64,000 bases of DNA. Source: Modestobacter caceresii. GTDB taxonomy: Bacteria; Actinomycetota; Actinomycetes; Mycobacteriales; Geodermatophilaceae. Location of the stretch: positions 1 to 64,000 of the forward strand of contig NZ_JPMX01000006.1 in the NCBI RefSeq assembly GCF_000761485.1. Reading direction: 5' to 3'. The translations under genes and the position numbers were made by a program. Shown in pieces: positions 8,769 to 18,664 of the stretch; the stretch's first letter is position 1; each line of letters opens with the position of its first letter. Below the pieces are notes generated by a model. It was not told where the DNA came from and did not search any database. It saw only the letters and a program-made list of their open reading frames with translations.

Positions 8769-8927
8769 CGTCGTCGTCCGACGATGTCGCACCGCCACTG
8801 TTGTCCAGCTCACAGCCTGCCTCCTACGGTCCTCGCACGACGGGACGCGTGGTGACCACCGCCACAGCCCCGTCCTCGATCAGCACGGCCCGCGACGCCG
8901 CGGGCCCGTCGTGAGGAGCGCCTACTC

Positions 8928-9665
8928 GTGGACACCGTCGGTCTGTGGACCGTCTTCGGCAGTGAAGTACTCGGCACCGGGATCCTGCTGCTGCTCGGCG
9001 TCGGCGTGGTCGCCAACGTCGTGCTGCCGAAGACCAACGGCAACAACAGCGGCTGGATCGTCATCATCTTCGGCTGGGGGCTCGCCGTCTTCGCCGGCGT
9101 CTTCGCCGGGGCGACCTCCGGTGCGCACATCAACCCGGCCGTCACCGTCGGCCTGCTGGTCAGCGGGACCGAGGAGTACGCCCCCGGCGTCGAGGTCAGC
9201 GTCGCCAGCACGCTGGTGTACTTCGCCGGGCAGCTGCTCGGCGCCTTCCTCGGCGCGGTCGTGGCCTACCTGGCCTACTACGGGCACTACAACGACCCGG
9301 ATGCCGCCGGCACCCAGCTGGGCACCTTCGCCACCGGCCCGGCCATCGGCACGGTCAAGGACAACGTGGTGACCGAGGTCGTCGGCACGTTCGTCCTCGT
9401 CTACATCATCCTGCGGTTCGGCGACACCCCCAGCCAGCTCGGCCCGCTGGCCGTCGCCCTGCTCGTCGTCGGCATCGGCGCCTCGCTCGGTGGCCCGACC
9501 GGCTACGCCATCAACCCGGCCCGTGACCTCGGGCCCCGCCTCGCCCATGCCGTGCTGCCGATCCGCGGCAAGGGCGGCAGCAACTGGGGCTACGCCTGGG
9601 TGCCGATCGTCGGCCCGGTCATCGGCGCCGTCCTCGCCGGCCTGCTCTCCCACGTCAACGTCTGA
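8928..9665 (+). CDS. glpF: glycerol facilitator, MIP/aquaporin family
   Basis: 245 residues with six membrane helices and both pore half-helices: HINPAVTVG (first NPA) and YAINPARDLGPR (second NPA followed by Asp, the aquaglyceroporin mark). It passes glycerol across the membrane. The GTG start at 8928 follows a GAGGAG ribosome site. A 159-base gap separates it from copy 1 of glpK, and copy 2 follows 60 bases downstream, so glpF-glpK2 may have its own promoter. Confidence 0.93.
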   Translation: MDTVGLWTVFGSEVLGTGILLLLGVGVVANVVLPKTNGNNSGWIVIIFGWGLAVFAGVFAGATSGAHINPAVTVGLLVSGTEEYAPGVEVSVASTLVYFAGQLLGAFLGAVVAYLAYYGHYNDPDAAGTQLGTFATGPAIGTVKDNVVTEVVGTFVLVYIILRFGDTPSQLGPLAVALLVVGIGASLGGPTGYAINPARDLGPRLAHAVLPIRGKGGSNWGYAWVPIVGPVIGAVLAGLLSHVNV

Positions 9666-9725
9666 CCCGACCCCCGTCGGGGCCGGAGTCGCGACTCCAG
9701 CCCCTCCACCCGCAGGAGGAACCTC

Positions 9726-11243
9726 ATGGCCCAGTACGTAGCAGCGATCGACCAGGGCACCACCAGCACCCGGTGCATGATCTTCGACCACGACGGCGCC
9801 GTCGTGTCCGTCGGCCAGAAGGAGCACGAGCAGATCTTCCCGCGCGCCGGGTGGGTAGAGCACGACGCGATGGAGATCTGGCGCAACACCCGCGAGGTGG
9901 TCGGCCAGGCGCTGGCCCGCAGCGACGCCGGCACCTCCGACATCGTCGCCGTCGGGATCACCAACCAGCGGGAGACCGCGGTGGTCTGGGACCGGAGCAC
10001 CGGCGAGCCGGTCTACAACGCGATCGTCTGGCAGGACACCCGCACCACGAAGATCATCGAGGAGCTCGGCGCGCTGGGCGGCGGCGCCGACCGCTACAAG
10101 GACAAGGTCGGCCTGCCGCTGGCCACCTACTTCGCCGGCCCCAAGGTCCGCTGGATCCTGGACAACGTCGACGGCGCCCGGGAGCGCGCCGAGCGCGGCG
10201 AGCTGCTGATGGGCACCATCGACTCCTGGCTGATCTGGAACATGACCGGCGGCGCGGACGGCGGGCTGCACCTCACCGACGTCTCCAACGCCTCCCGCAC
10301 CATGCTGATGGACTACCGGAAGCTCGCCTGGGACGCCGACATCGCCGAGGAGATGGGCATCCCGATGTCCATGCTCCCGGAGATCCGCTCCAACTCCGAG
10401 GAGTACGGCAAGGGCCGCAAGGCCGGCTTCCTGGCCGGGGTGCCGATCGCCGGTTCCCTCGGCGACCAGCAGGCGGCGACGTTCGGCCAGGTCTGCTTCA
10501 CCAAGGGCATGGCCAAGAACACCTACGGCACCGGCAACTTCATGCTGCTCAACACCGGCGAGGAGGCCGTCCCGTCGCAGAACGGGCTGCTCACCACGCT
10601 GTGCTACCAGCTGGGGGACGCCAAGCCGGTGTACGCACTCGAGGGCTCGATCGCGGTCACCGGCTCGCTGGTGCAGTGGGTCCGGGACAACCTGGGGATG
10701 ATCTCGAGCGCCCCCGAGATCGAGGACCTGGCCCGCTCGGTCGACGACAACGGCGGCTCCTACTTCGTCCCGGCGTTCTCCGGCCTGTTCGCCCCGCACT
10801 GGCGTTCTGACGCCCGCGGCGCCGTCGTCGGGCTCACCCGGTTCGTCAACAAGGGGCACCTGGCCCGCGCCGTCCTGGAGGCGACCGCGTACCAGACCCG
10901 TGAGGTGCTGGACGCGATGAACGCCGACTCCGGGGTCGACCTCACCGAGCTCCGCGTGGACGGCGGGATGGTCGGCAACGAGCTGCTCATGCAGTTCCAG
11001 GCCGACCTGCTCGGCGTCCCGGTGATCCGGCCGAAGATCGCCGAGACGACGGCGCTGGGCGCGGCCTACGCGGCCGGCCTCGCCGTCGGCTTCTGGTCCG
11101 ACCTCGACGAGCTCACCGCCAAGTGGGCCGAGGACAAGCGCTGGGACCCGCAGATGGCCACCGACGAGCGGGAGCGGTTCTACCGCAACTGGCAGAAGGC
11201 GGTCACGAAGTCGCTGGACTGGGTGGACGAGGACGTCAGCTGA
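9726..11243 (+). CDS. glpK: glycerol kinase (copy 2)
   Basis: 505 residues starting at ATG 9726 with a strong AGGAGG ribosome site. All GlpK motifs are present ([67 protein letters not shown]). It is in the classic glpF-glpK order and its sequence is nearer to the usual actinobacterial GlpK (more Lys, [30 protein letters not shown]). It is probably the main kinase, and copy 1 the regulator-linked paralogue; that ranking is inference. Confidence 0.95.
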   Translation: MAQYVAAIDQGTTSTRCMIFDHDGAVVSVGQKEHEQIFPRAGWVEHDAMEIWRNTREVVGQALARSDAGTSDIVAVGITNQRETAVVWDRSTGEPVYNAIVWQDTRTTKIIEELGALGGGADRYKDKVGLPLATYFAGPKVRWILDNVDGARERAERGELLMGTIDSWLIWNMTGGADGGLHLTDVSNASRTMLMDYRKLAWDADIAEEMGIPMSMLPEIRSNSEEYGKGRKAGFLAGVPIAGSLGDQQAATFGQVCFTKGMAKNTYGTGNFMLLNTGEEAVPSQNGLLTTLCYQLGDAKPVYALEGSIAVTGSLVQWVRDNLGMISSAPEIEDLARSVDDNGGSYFVPAFSGLFAPHWRSDARGAVVGLTRFVNKGHLARAVLEATAYQTREVLDAMNADSGVDLTELRVDGGMVGNELLMQFQADLLGVPVIRPKIAETTALGAAYAAGLAVGFWSDLDELTAKWAEDKRWDPQMATDERERFYRNWQKAVTKSLDWVDEDVS

Positions 11244-11262
11244 CGCCTCCTCGTCGCGCACT

Positions 11263-11296
11263 GCAGGCCCGTCGGAGTCCCCTCCGGCGGGCCTGC
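11263..11296 (+). terminator. terminator of glpF-glpK2
   Basis: GCAGGCCCGTCGGAG (11263-11277) and CTCCGGCGGGCCTGC (11282-11296) pair at 14 of 15 positions around a TCCC loop, 20 bases after the glpK stop. Confidence 0.75.
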
Positions 11297-11330
11297 CGTG
11301 CGTCCGGGCCCACCCAGCCGGGTGACTAGC

Positions 11331-11363
11331 TTGTGCGCCTGACTAGGCAGTCGTACTGTCTAG
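11331..11363 (+). promoter_or_regulatory. promoter and overlapping palindromic operator of the PadR gene
   Basis: TTGTGC at 11331-11336 and TACTGT at 11354-11359 are spaced 17 bases, a good -35/-10 pair. The -10 box lies in the palindrome CTAGGCAGT-CGT-ACTGTCTAG (11343-11363, eight of nine arm positions paired). The predicted start of transcription falls at or next to the GTG at 11367, so the mRNA should be leaderless and the PadR protein probably represses itself. Confidence 0.65.
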
Positions 11364-11366
11364 CGC

Positions 11367-11720
11367 GTGTCAGCAGAACGGTGGCCCGGGGAGTGGATGC
11401 GCGGCGTCCTGTCGTTGTGCGTGCTCCGCGTCGTCGCCGACGGCCCGACCTACGGCTACGCCATCGCCGCCCGGCTCGCCGAGGCCGGGCTCGGCCCGGT
11501 GAAGGGCGGCACGCTCTACCCGATCCTGGCCCGCCTGGAGACCGAGGGCCTGGTGTCCTCGTCGTGGGAGGCCGGCGACGGGGGCCCGGGCCGCAAGTTC
11601 TTCACCCTCACCGACGCCGGCGAGCAGTTCCTCCGCGAGCGGACCGAGCTCTGGCACGTCTTCACCGAGCGGGCCGCCGGCCTGCTGGCCCCCCTGCCCG
11701 CTGCGAGGAGCACGCCATGA
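11367..11720 (+). CDS. PadR family transcriptional regulator
   Basis: 117 residues. VLSLCVLRVVADGPTYGYAIAARL and KGGTLYPILARLETEGLVSS are the PadR winged-helix signature. No ribosome site precedes the GTG at 11367; the promoter geometry suggests leaderless translation. Its TGA overlaps the next ATG by four bases (ATGA), coupling it to the membrane protein. PadR genes paired with a small HAAS-type membrane protein are a known regulator-sensor arrangement. Confidence 0.9.
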   Translation: MSAERWPGEWMRGVLSLCVLRVVADGPTYGYAIAARLAEAGLGPVKGGTLYPILARLETEGLVSSSWEAGDGGPGRKFFTLTDAGEQFLRERTELWHVFTERAAGLLAPLPAARSTP

Positions 11721-12268
11721 AGAGCACCGACCAGGCCTGGAGCGACGACCTGCTGCTGGCGCTGCGGTTGCGCGAGGTCCCGGGCACCCGGATCGGCGAG
11801 GTCCTCGCCGAGGTGCAGAGCCACGTGGCCGAGACCGGGGAGGACCCGCGCCAGGCGTTCGGCGACCCGAAGCAGTACGCCGACGAGGTGGCCGAGGCGC
11901 TCGGTCTGCAGCGGGGCCGCGGCTGGCGCCACCTGCTCAGCGGCCTGTCGTGGGCGCACCTCGTCGTCACCGTGGTCATCGGCGTCGCCAGCTTCCTGCT
12001 CGCCGACAGCCTGTGGGGGCTCGGCGCGGGGGACGACGCGGCCTTCGGCGTCCCGTCCGGGCTGATGGCGGCCGGCGCCGTCGTCGTCCTGGCCGGCTGC
12101 GCCGCCTGGATCGCCGCCGCGACCCGCCGGGAGCCGGACGACACCGTGCGCGACCCGCGCACCGGCGAGGACATGGCCCGCCTCGGGCGATGGCAGCTCG
12201 CCGTCCTGATCGGCGCCCCGGTGCTGGCCCTGACCCTAATGCTCCTCGGCGGCCTCCTCACCCGCTGA
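11717..12268 (+). CDS. HAAS-domain-like membrane protein, PadR partner
   Basis: 183 residues. The first 70 or so are soluble and helical (LLLALRLREVPGTRIGEVLAEV, then DPRQAFGDPKQYADEVAEAL), resembling the HAAS/DUF1700 signalling domain found next to PadR regulators. Three membrane helices follow (about residues 78-98, 114-134 and 158-178). It may sequester or signal to the PadR protein; that is inferred from the pairing. The gene ends 19 bases before a palindrome core at 12288-12311. Confidence 0.75.
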   Translation: MKSTDQAWSDDLLLALRLREVPGTRIGEVLAEVQSHVAETGEDPRQAFGDPKQYADEVAEALGLQRGRGWRHLLSGLSWAHLVVTVVIGVASFLLADSLWGLGAGDDAAFGVPSGLMAAGAVVVLAGCAAWIAAATRREPDDTVRDPRTGEDMARLGRWQLAVLIGAPVLALTLMLLGGLLTR

Positions 12269-12287
12269 CAGCGCCGTCCTCCCCTCA

Positions 12288-12311
12288 CCACCAGAATGGC
12301 CATTTTGGTGG
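12288..12311. repeat. AT-core palindrome, left copy
   Basis: A 24-base inverted repeat with arms CCACCAGAATGG / CCATTTTGGTGG, one mismatch. It equals the core of the palindrome at 13234-13257 except for one base. Its low-GC centre (AATGGCCATT) is unlike the surroundings. It follows the HAAS gene and could act as a terminator. Confidence 0.7.
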
Positions 12312-12369
12312 GTCAGGCGCCTGTGGACGGCGACAGCGGGGACGACCTCACACCCGGCACTCTCTGCCG

Positions 12370-13233
12370 GTGCCTCGCGACCGTCACCTCACCGGAGTGT
12401 TCATCGGCAGCCACGCCATCGCCGAGGGCCGACTGACCCGCGAGCGGCTGCGTTCCCTCGGGTACCGGCGACTGGTCCAGGGCGTCTACGCAGATCCCGC
12501 GCTGGACGTCGACCACCGACTCCGCGCGTGCGGCGTCGCACTGCTCCTCCCGGCGGGCACCGCCATCGGCGGGCACTCCGCAGCCGCGTGGCACGGTGCC
12601 CCGTTCGCCGGCGTGCATGAGGCGGTGACCGTCGTCCGGCCGGCCGAGGTGGAGTGGAAAGGCCCACGGCAGGTGCGGGTGCACCGCACCGACCTGGCCA
12701 CGACGGACGTCGAGCTGGTGGACCACGTCCCCGTCACGACCGCACTGCGGACTGCGTGGGACGTCGCTGCACTGGAGCCGCTCGGCACAGCCGTGGCCGC
12801 CCTGGACGCGATGGTCCGGGCCGGGTCGGTCCGCCTTCCCCAGCTCGAGCACCTGGCCGAGCGTGGGACCGGACGTTGGGGCGTGGCGAAGGTCCGCCGG
12901 GCGTTCGGCCTGGTGGATCCACGGGCCGAGTCGGCGCCGGAGTCGAGGGTGCGGGTGGCGCTGGTGCTCGCCGGGCTGGCGCCGGTGCCGCAGTTCCACG
13001 TGCAACACCACGGCGAGTTCCTGGCCAAGGTCGACTTCGCCTGGCCGGAGGCGAAGCTCATCGTGGAGTACGAGGGAGCGCATCACTTCGAGGCGGAGCA
13101 GATCGTGGCGGACGACCAGCGCTACGCCGTCCTGGTCGCGGCAGGCTGGCGGGTCATCCGGCTGAGCGCTCCGGACCTGCGCGACCTGGACTCCGTCGTC
13201 CGCCGGGTCCGCGACGCCCTGGCGGGCTGCTGA
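12370..13233 (+). CDS. DUF559 (Vsr-like) protein with AbiEi-type N-terminal helix-turn-helix
   Basis: About 287 residues from GTG at 12370 (GTG at 12397 is the alternative; neither has a good ribosome site). The N-terminal part (AIAEGRLTRERLRSLGYRRLVQGVYAD) resembles the winged helix of AbiEi-type antitoxins. The C-terminal part (FLAKVDFAWPEAKLIVEYEG, then DDQRYAVLVAAGWRVIRL) is the DUF559 fold of the PD-(D/E)XK nuclease group, with the Asp and Glu positions intact. Such genes are commonly scattered and orphaned in actinobacteria; no toxin partner is visible. Palindrome copies lie on both sides. Confidence 0.75.
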   Translation: MPRDRHLTGVFIGSHAIAEGRLTRERLRSLGYRRLVQGVYADPALDVDHRLRACGVALLLPAGTAIGGHSAAAWHGAPFAGVHEAVTVVRPAEVEWKGPRQVRVHRTDLATTDVELVDHVPVTTALRTAWDVAALEPLGTAVAALDAMVRAGSVRLPQLEHLAERGTGRWGVAKVRRAFGLVDPRAESAPESRVRVALVLAGLAPVPQFHVQHHGEFLAKVDFAWPEAKLIVEYEGAHHFEAEQIVADDQRYAVLVAAGWRVIRLSAPDLRDLDSVVRRVRDALAGC

Positions 13234-13259
13234 CCACCAAAATGGCCATTTTGGTGGTC
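13232..13259. repeat. 28-bp perfect palindrome, right copy
   Basis: Arms GACCACCAAAATGG and CCATTTTGGTGGTC are exactly complementary with no spacer. It overlaps the stop codon of the DUF559 gene and precedes the end of pgm on the other strand by 14 bases, so it can serve as a two-way terminator. Its 24-base core matches 23 of 24 bases at 12288-12311. Confidence 0.8.
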
Positions 13260-13273
13260 GGCAGCGGGGCGGG

Positions 13274-14908
13274 TCAGGGGGTGAGGGCGGCGGAGACGAC
13301 GGCCTTGGCCTCCTCCTGGACCTGGGCGAGGTGCTCGGGCCCGCGGAAGGACTCGGCGTAGACCTTGTAGACGTCCTCGGTGCCGGACGGGCGGGCGGCG
13401 AACCAGGCGTTCTCCGTGGTGACCTTGAGGCCACCGATCGCGGCGTCGTTGCCCGGGGCCTTCGTGAGCTTGGCGGTGATCGGCTCGCCGGCCAGCTCGG
13501 TGGCGGTGACGGCGTCGGGGGAGAGCTTGCCGAGCGCGGCCTTCTCCTCCCGGGTCGCCGCGGCGTCGACCCGCGCGTAGGCCGACTCGCCGAACCGTTG
13601 CGTCAGTGACGCATGCAGCTCCGAGGGTGAGTTCCCGGTCACGGCCTGGATCTCCGAGGCCAACAGGGCGAGCAGGAGGCCGTCCTTGTCCGTGGTCCAC
13701 ACCCCGCCGTCGCGGCGGAGGAACGACGCCCCGGCCGACTCCTCGCCACCGAACCCGACCGACCCGTCGAGCAGCCCGGGCACGAACCACTTGAAGCCGA
13801 CCGGCACCTCCACCAGCCGGCGCCCCAGCGAGGCGACCACCCGGTCGATCAGGGACGACGACACGAGCGTCTTGCCCACCGCCGTCTCGGCGCCCCAGCC
13901 CTCGCGGTGGCTGAACAGGTAGGAGATCGCCACGGCCAGGAAGTGGTTGGGGTTCATCAGCCCGCCGTCGGGGGTGACGATGCCGTGCCGGTCGGCGTCG
14001 GCGTCGTTGCCGGTGGCGATCTGGAACTCGTCCTTCGCACCGATCAGCGAGGCCATCGCGGACGGCGAGGAGCAGTCCATCCGGATCTTGCCGTCCCAGT
14101 CCAGCGTCATGAACCGCCACGTCGGGTCGACCAGCGGGTTGACCACGGTGAGGTCGAGGCGGTGCCGTTCGGCGATCGCGCCCCAGTAGTCGACGCTCGC
14201 GCCGCCGAGGGGGTCGGCGCCGATCCGCACCCCGGCGGCCCGGACGGCGTCCAGGTCGAGCACGCTCGGCAGGTCGTCGACGTAGGTGCCCAGGAAGTCG
14301 TAGGACTGGGCCGCGGCGCGGGCCCGGGCGAACGGGACGCGGCGCCCCCCGTCCAGGCCGGCGGCCAGCAGCTCGTTGGCCCGCTTGGCGATCCAGCCGG
14401 TGGCGTCGGTGTCGGCCGGGCCGCCCGAGGGCGGGTTGTACTTGAAGCCGCCGTCCCGGGGCGGGTTGTGCGACGGGGTGACGACGATGCCGTCGGCCAG
14501 CCCGGTGGTCTTCCCCCGGTTGGCCCGCAGGATCGCGTGGCTGACCGCCGGGGTGGGCGTGTACCGGTCGGCGGCGTCGACGAGCACGGTGACGTCGTTG
14601 GCGACCAGCACCTCCAGGGCGCTCGCCCAGGCCGGCTCGCTGAGCCCGTGGGTGTCCCGGCCGACGAACAGCGGGCCGTCGTACCCCTGCTGCGCGCGGT
14701 ACTCGCAGATCGCCTGGGTGGTGGCCAGGATGTGCGGCTCGTTGAAGGCGCCGTCCAGCGAGGAGCCCCGGTGCCCGGAGGTGCCGAACGTGACCTGCTG
14801 GGCGACGTCGTCCGGATCCGGCTCGACCGTGTAGTACGCGGTGAGCAGGTGCGGGACGTCGACCAGGTCAGAGGGCTGGGCCGGCTGGCCGGCGCGGTCG
14901 GAGCTCAT
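13274..14908 (-). CDS. pgm: phosphoglucomutase (alpha-D-glucose 1,6-bisphosphate type)
   Basis: 544 residues, equal to the usual bacterial Pgm of about 546. The sequence includes [13 protein letters not shown], the active-site [12 protein letters not shown] with the phosphoserine, the metal loop [10 protein letters not shown], and GFGGEESAG for sugar specificity. It interconverts glucose 1-phosphate and glucose 6-phosphate, linking glycogen and cell-wall sugar synthesis to glycolysis. The start is ATG at 14908; in-frame codons upstream give a low-quality extension. It is divergent from the SNF2 helicase with a 76-base shared region. Confidence 0.95.
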   Translation of the reverse strand: MSSDRAGQPAQPSDLVDVPHLLTAYYTVEPDPDDVAQQVTFGTSGHRGSSLDGAFNEPHILATTQAICEYRAQQGYDGPLFVGRDTHGLSEPAWASALEVLVANDVTVLVDAADRYTPTPAVSHAILRANRGKTTGLADGIVVTPSHNPPRDGGFKYNPPSGGPADTDATGWIAKRANELLAAGLDGGRRVPFARARAAAQSYDFLGTYVDDLPSVLDLDAVRAAGVRIGADPLGGASVDYWGAIAERHRLDLTVVNPLVDPTWRFMTLDWDGKIRMDCSSPSAMASLIGAKDEFQIATGNDADADRHGIVTPDGGLMNPNHFLAVAISYLFSHREGWGAETAVGKTLVSSSLIDRVVASLGRRLVEVPVGFKWFVPGLLDGSVGFGGEESAGASFLRRDGGVWTTDKDGLLLALLASEIQAVTGNSPSELHASLTQRFGESAYARVDAAATREEKAALGKLSPDAVTATELAGEPITAKLTKAPGNDAAIGGLKVTTENAWFAARPSGTEDVYKVYAESFRGPEHLAQVQEEAKAVVSAALTP

Positions 14909-14984
14909 GCAGTGATCTTCGCGCCGGAGCACCGGTGACCGCGACCCGGGCAGCTCTGTCGGTGCCTCGCCGTAGCCTGATCGG

Positions 14985-17900
14985 GTGCTCGGGGACTGGC
15001 GGGAGATGGTCACCGACGCGGCGTTGGCCGACGCCGTCGGACCGGAGGTGCTCGACCGGGCCCGCCGCTACGTCGCCCGCGGCGTCCTCGACCTCCGGCT
15101 GGCCGACGACGCACGCCGGCTCACCGGGCTGGTCCAAGGCGGCGCCGCCGAGCCCTACCGGACGACGGTCGTGCGCACCGACGGCGGCCGGGTGGGCTGG
15201 GCGGGTGCGTGCACCTGCCCGGTCGGCGACGACTGCAAGCACGCGGTCGCCGTCCTGCTGTCCCTGCGCTCGAACCTGAAGGCGTCCCCGGTGGCGGCCG
15301 GCTGGGAGGCCGAGCTCGAGGAGCTGGTGGCCGCCGCCGCCGACCGCCGACCGCGCACCGCGGTGCCGATCGGGCTGCAGTTCGAGCTGGTCGAGCAGGC
15401 GCCCGGGCGGGGCCGGAGCTCGGTCGGGGCACCGGGCACCCTGCAGCGGCTGGTGCGGCTGCGGCCGGTGGTCCCGGGCAAGCGGGGGCAGTGGGTGCGC
15501 AGCGGGATCTCCTGGCGTCAGCTGCAGTACGACAACAGCCGGTCCGGCTGGGACCCGGCGCACGTGGCGGCGATGCGCGCCCTGCACGCCACCCACCAGG
15601 CAGCGCGGAACCAGTTCTACTCGTACGCCCCGGTCGACGTGTACCTGCACGAGTTCGGTCCCGGGCTCTGGCGGCTGCTGGCCGAGGCGGTGGCCGACGG
15701 CGTCCCCCTGGTGACCGCCGACCGCCAGCCCCGTCCGGTGGTGCTGGCCGAGGGCGAGGCCGACGTGGCCGTCGACCTGCGCGACAGTGGTGATCGCACC
15801 GAGCTGTCGGCCGTGCTGCGGGTGGCCGGGCGGGCGGTCGACCCGGCGGCGCTCTCCTTCCTCGGCATGCCCCCGCACGGGGTCACCGTCGACGGTCCGG
15901 CCCGCGACGAGGCACCCGAGGGCGCGCCGGGGCTGGTGCTCGCGCGGCTGGACTCCCCGGTGCCCCCGGTGCTGGCCGGCCTGGTGGCCCGGGGTGGGGT
16001 GATCGGCATCCCGGCCGGCGACGTCGACCGCTTCCAGCGCGACTTCTACCCGGGGCTGCGACGCGCCGTCCCGGTGATCTCGGCCGACGGCTCGGTGGAG
16101 CTGCCCGACGTCGCACCCCCGAGGCTGGCCGCCGAGGTGACCTACCCCGGTGACGCGACGGTCACGGTGGCCTGGTCGGTGCGGTACGGCGACCGGTCGT
16201 TCGCCCCGTCGGCCACGGCCGGCCCGGCCGATGGCCGCGACCCGGCCGCCGAGCAGCTGCTGGTCGAGGCGCTGCCCGGCCCGGTCGGTGGGCTGCCGGA
16301 GCTGTGGACGCCGGAGCGGCGGCTGGCCGAGCGGGTCGAGCTGGCCGGCATGGAGGCGCTGGAGTTCACCACCGAGGTGCTCCCGGCCCTGCGCGCCGAC
16401 CCCGACGTCGACGTGACCGTGGTGGGCACCCCGACGTCCTACCGGCAGACCACCTCGGCGCCGCAGATCAGCTTCACCGCGAAGGACAGCCGGGAGTCCG
16501 ACTGGTTCGACCTCGGCATCTCGGTGACCATGGACGGCCAGCACGTGCCGTTCGCGACGCTGTTCTCCGCACTGGCCGCCGGCCGCACCCGGCTGGCGCT
16601 GATCAGCGGCACCTGGTTCTCCCTGCAGCGCCCGGAGTTCGAGCAGCTGCGGCTGCTGATCGAGGAGGCCCGCGAGCTGCGCGACCTGCCCGGTGACGAG
16701 GTGCAGGTCAGCCGCTTCTCCGCCGGGCTGTGGGAGCAGCTGCTGGGGCTGGGGGTGGTGACCGAGCAGAGCGACCGCTGGACCCGCGAGGTGCGGGGCC
16801 TGATCGACGTCGAGACGGCCGAGCCGCCACCGGTGCCGGCCGGGCTGGCCGCGGAGCTGCGGCCCTACCAGCGGGAGGGCTACGGCTGGCTGGCGTTCCT
16901 CTGGGACCACCGGCTCGGCGGGGTGCTCGCCGACGACATGGGGCTGGGCAAGACGCTGCAGACCCTCGCCCTGCTGTGCCGGGCGCACGAGGCCGGCGAG
17001 CTGGACGCCGCACCGGTGCTGGTGGTGGCGCCGACCAGCGTCGTCTCCACCTGGACCCGGGAGGCGGCCCGGTTCGCCCCGGGGCTGCGGGTGGTCGCCG
17101 TCGGCGAGACCGAGCGCAAGGCGGGCACCGCGCTGCACGACCGGGTCGCCGGCGCGCACGTCGTCGTCACCTCCTACGCGCTGTTCCGGATCGACGCCGA
17201 CTCGTGGACGTCGCTGTCCTGGCGCGGGCTGGTGCTCGACGAGGCGCAGTTCGTGAAGAACCACCAGGCCCGCACCTACCAGGTCGCCCGGATGCTGCCG
17301 GCGCCGGTGAAACTGGCGCTCACCGGGACGCCGCTGGAGAACAGCGTGATGGACCTCTGGGCACTGATGTCGATCGTCGCGCCCGGCCTCTTCCCCGACC
17401 CGGAGCGGTTCACCGAGTTCTACCGGATACCGATCGAGCGGGACGGCGACGCGGCGAAGCTGGCCCTGCTGCGCCGCCGGATCCGCCCGCTGGTGCGCCG
17501 GCGGACCAAGGAACTGGTCGCCGCAGAGCTGCCACCGAAGCAGGAGCAGGTGCTCGAGGTGGTGCTGAACCCGCGGCACGAGAAGCTGTACCAGACCCAC
17601 CTGCAGCGGGAGCGGAGCAAGGTCCTCGGGCTGGTCGAGGACATGTCGAAGAACCGGATGACCATCTTCCGGTCGCTCACCCTGCTGCGGCAGCTCAGCC
17701 TGGACCCGGCACTGATCGACCCGGCCTACGCCGACGTGCGCGCCAGCAAGACCGACGCGTTCCTCGACCACCTGCGCGAGGTGGTCGCCGAGGGGCACCG
17801 GGTGCTGGTCTTCAGCCAGTTCACCCGGTTCCTGGGCAGCATCCGTGACCGGCTGACCGCCGAGGGCATCGACTGGGTCTACCTGGACGGCCGGACCCGG

Positions 17901-18245
17901 GACCGGGACGCCCGGATCGAGGAGTTCCGCACCGGCAGCGCCCCGGTGTTCCTGATCAGCCTCAAGGCCGGCGGCTTCGGGCTCACCCTCACCGAGGCCG
18001 ACTACGTCTTCGTCCTCGACCCGTGGTGGAACCCGGCGAGCGAGGCCCAGGCCGTCGACCGGGCGCACCGGATCGGGCAGGACAAGACGGTGATGGTCTA
18101 CCGGCTGGTCGCCGTCGGCACCATCGAGGAGAAGGTGATGGAGCTCAAGGCGCGCAAGCAGGCCCTGTTCTCCCGCGTCGTCGACGACGGCGCGCTCGCG
18201 TCCGGTGCCCTCACCGCTGACGACGTGCGCGGTCTCTTCAGCTGA
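14985..18245 (+). CDS. SNF2-family helicase with N-terminal SWIM zinc finger
   Basis: 1086 residues. A SWIM finger lies at residues 76-86 (C-T-C, then C-K-H). The middle 500 residues are the bacterial SNF2-associated region. The C-terminal motor has motif [11 protein letters not shown] (about 650), motif II DEAQ (about 752), [10 protein letters not shown], and the second lobe with [29 protein letters not shown] and DRAHRIGQ. It should use ATP to move along or remodel DNA-protein complexes; its target is unknown. The start is GTG 14985. Its 3' end overlaps the convergent VOC gene by 8 bases. Confidence 0.92.
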   Translation: MLGDWREMVTDAALADAVGPEVLDRARRYVARGVLDLRLADDARRLTGLVQGGAAEPYRTTVVRTDGGRVGWAGACTCPVGDDCKHAVAVLLSLRSNLKASPVAAGWEAELEELVAAAADRRPRTAVPIGLQFELVEQAPGRGRSSVGAPGTLQRLVRLRPVVPGKRGQWVRSGISWRQLQYDNSRSGWDPAHVAAMRALHATHQAARNQFYSYAPVDVYLHEFGPGLWRLLAEAVADGVPLVTADRQPRPVVLAEGEADVAVDLRDSGDRTELSAVLRVAGRAVDPAALSFLGMPPHGVTVDGPARDEAPEGAPGLVLARLDSPVPPVLAGLVARGGVIGIPAGDVDRFQRDFYPGLRRAVPVISADGSVELPDVAPPRLAAEVTYPGDATVTVAWSVRYGDRSFAPSATAGPADGRDPAAEQLLVEALPGPVGGLPELWTPERRLAERVELAGMEALEFTTEVLPALRADPDVDVTVVGTPTSYRQTTSAPQISFTAKDSRESDWFDLGISVTMDGQHVPFATLFSALAAGRTRLALISGTWFSLQRPEFEQLRLLIEEARELRDLPGDEVQVSRFSAGLWEQLLGLGVVTEQSDRWTREVRGLIDVETAEPPPVPAGLAAELRPYQREGYGWLAFLWDHRLGGVLADDMGLGKTLQTLALLCRAHEAGELDAAPVLVVAPTSVVSTWTREAARFAPGLRVVAVGETERKAGTALHDRVAGAHVVVTSYALFRIDADSWTSLSWRGLVLDEAQFVKNHQARTYQVARMLPAPVKLALTGTPLENSVMDLWALMSIVAPGLFPDPERFTEFYRIPIERDGDAAKLALLRRRIRPLVRRRTKELVAAELPPKQEQVLEVVLNPRHEKLYQTHLQRERSKVLGLVEDMSKNRMTIFRSLTLLRQLSLDPALIDPAYADVRASKTDAFLDHLREVVAEGHRVLVFSQFTRFLGSIRDRLTAEGIDWVYLDGRTRDRDARIEEFRTGSAPVFLISLKAGGFGLTLTEADYVFVLDPWWNPASEAQAVDRAHRIGQDKTVMVYRLVAVGTIEEKVMELKARKQALFSRVVDDGALASGALTADDVRGLFS

Positions 18246-18660
18246 CCTGGCGGGGTTCGCCCCGGTAGCTGCCCACGCTCCAGAGGTTGCCCTCCGGGTC
18301 CCGGACGGCGAACTCGCGCCCGCCGTAGTCGGTGTCCTGCAGTGGCCGGAAGACCTCGGCGCCGGCCGCGACCGCGCGATGGAACAGCACGTCGACGTCG
18401 TCGCTGACCAGGTAGCAGCCGGTGCTGCCCGGGGCGACCGTCCAGCCACCGTCGTCGCGCACCGAGCCCAGCATGATCCCGCCGCCGGGCGGCCAGTCCA
18501 GCTGCGCGTGCTGCACGACGTCGCCCTCGCCGTACACGGCGGTCTCCTCGAAGCCGAGCGCGTCGACGAGGAACCGGATCAGGGCGCGGGCGTCCCGGGC
18601 CCGGAAGGCGGGCCAGACGGTGGGCGGGGGAGCGGTGGTGATCTCAGTGGTGTCGGTCAT
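18238..18660 (-). CDS. VOC (glyoxalase/bleomycin resistance) family protein
   Basis: 140 residues. Two beta-alpha-beta-beta-beta repeats are visible: AFRARDARALIRFLVDALGF, and CYLVSDDVDVLFHRAVAAGAEVF ending in EFAVRDPEGNLWSVGSY. The family covers metal-dependent lyases, dioxygenases and resistance proteins, so the reaction is not assigned. It begins 4 bases after the AraC-type regulator stop, so the two form an operon. Confidence 0.88.
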   Translation of the reverse strand: MTDTTEITTAPPPTVWPAFRARDARALIRFLVDALGFEETAVYGEGDVVQHAQLDWPPGGGIMLGSVRDDGGWTVAPGSTGCYLVSDDVDVLFHRAVAAGAEVFRPLQDTDYGGREFAVRDPEGNLWSVGSYRGEPRQVS

Positions 18661-18664
18661 GGAC

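Noticed and set aside
8769-8927. CACGACGGG / CCCGTCGTG (8837-8845 and 8905-8913) as a glpF operator
   Set aside because: Arms are 59 bases apart and the repeat does not resemble the palindromes near glpD; it could be chance in this composition.
12370-13233. DUF559 gene as a complete AbiE toxin-antitoxin system
   Set aside because: No AbiEii nucleotidyltransferase or other toxin is adjacent; neighbours are a HAAS protein and pgm.
14868-18449. A 1193-codon open frame on the minus strand opposite the SNF2 helicase
   Set aside because: High GC content removes stop codons in the antisense frame. Translation is low-complexity His/Gln/Gly/Arg with no domain, while the plus frame has full helicase motifs.
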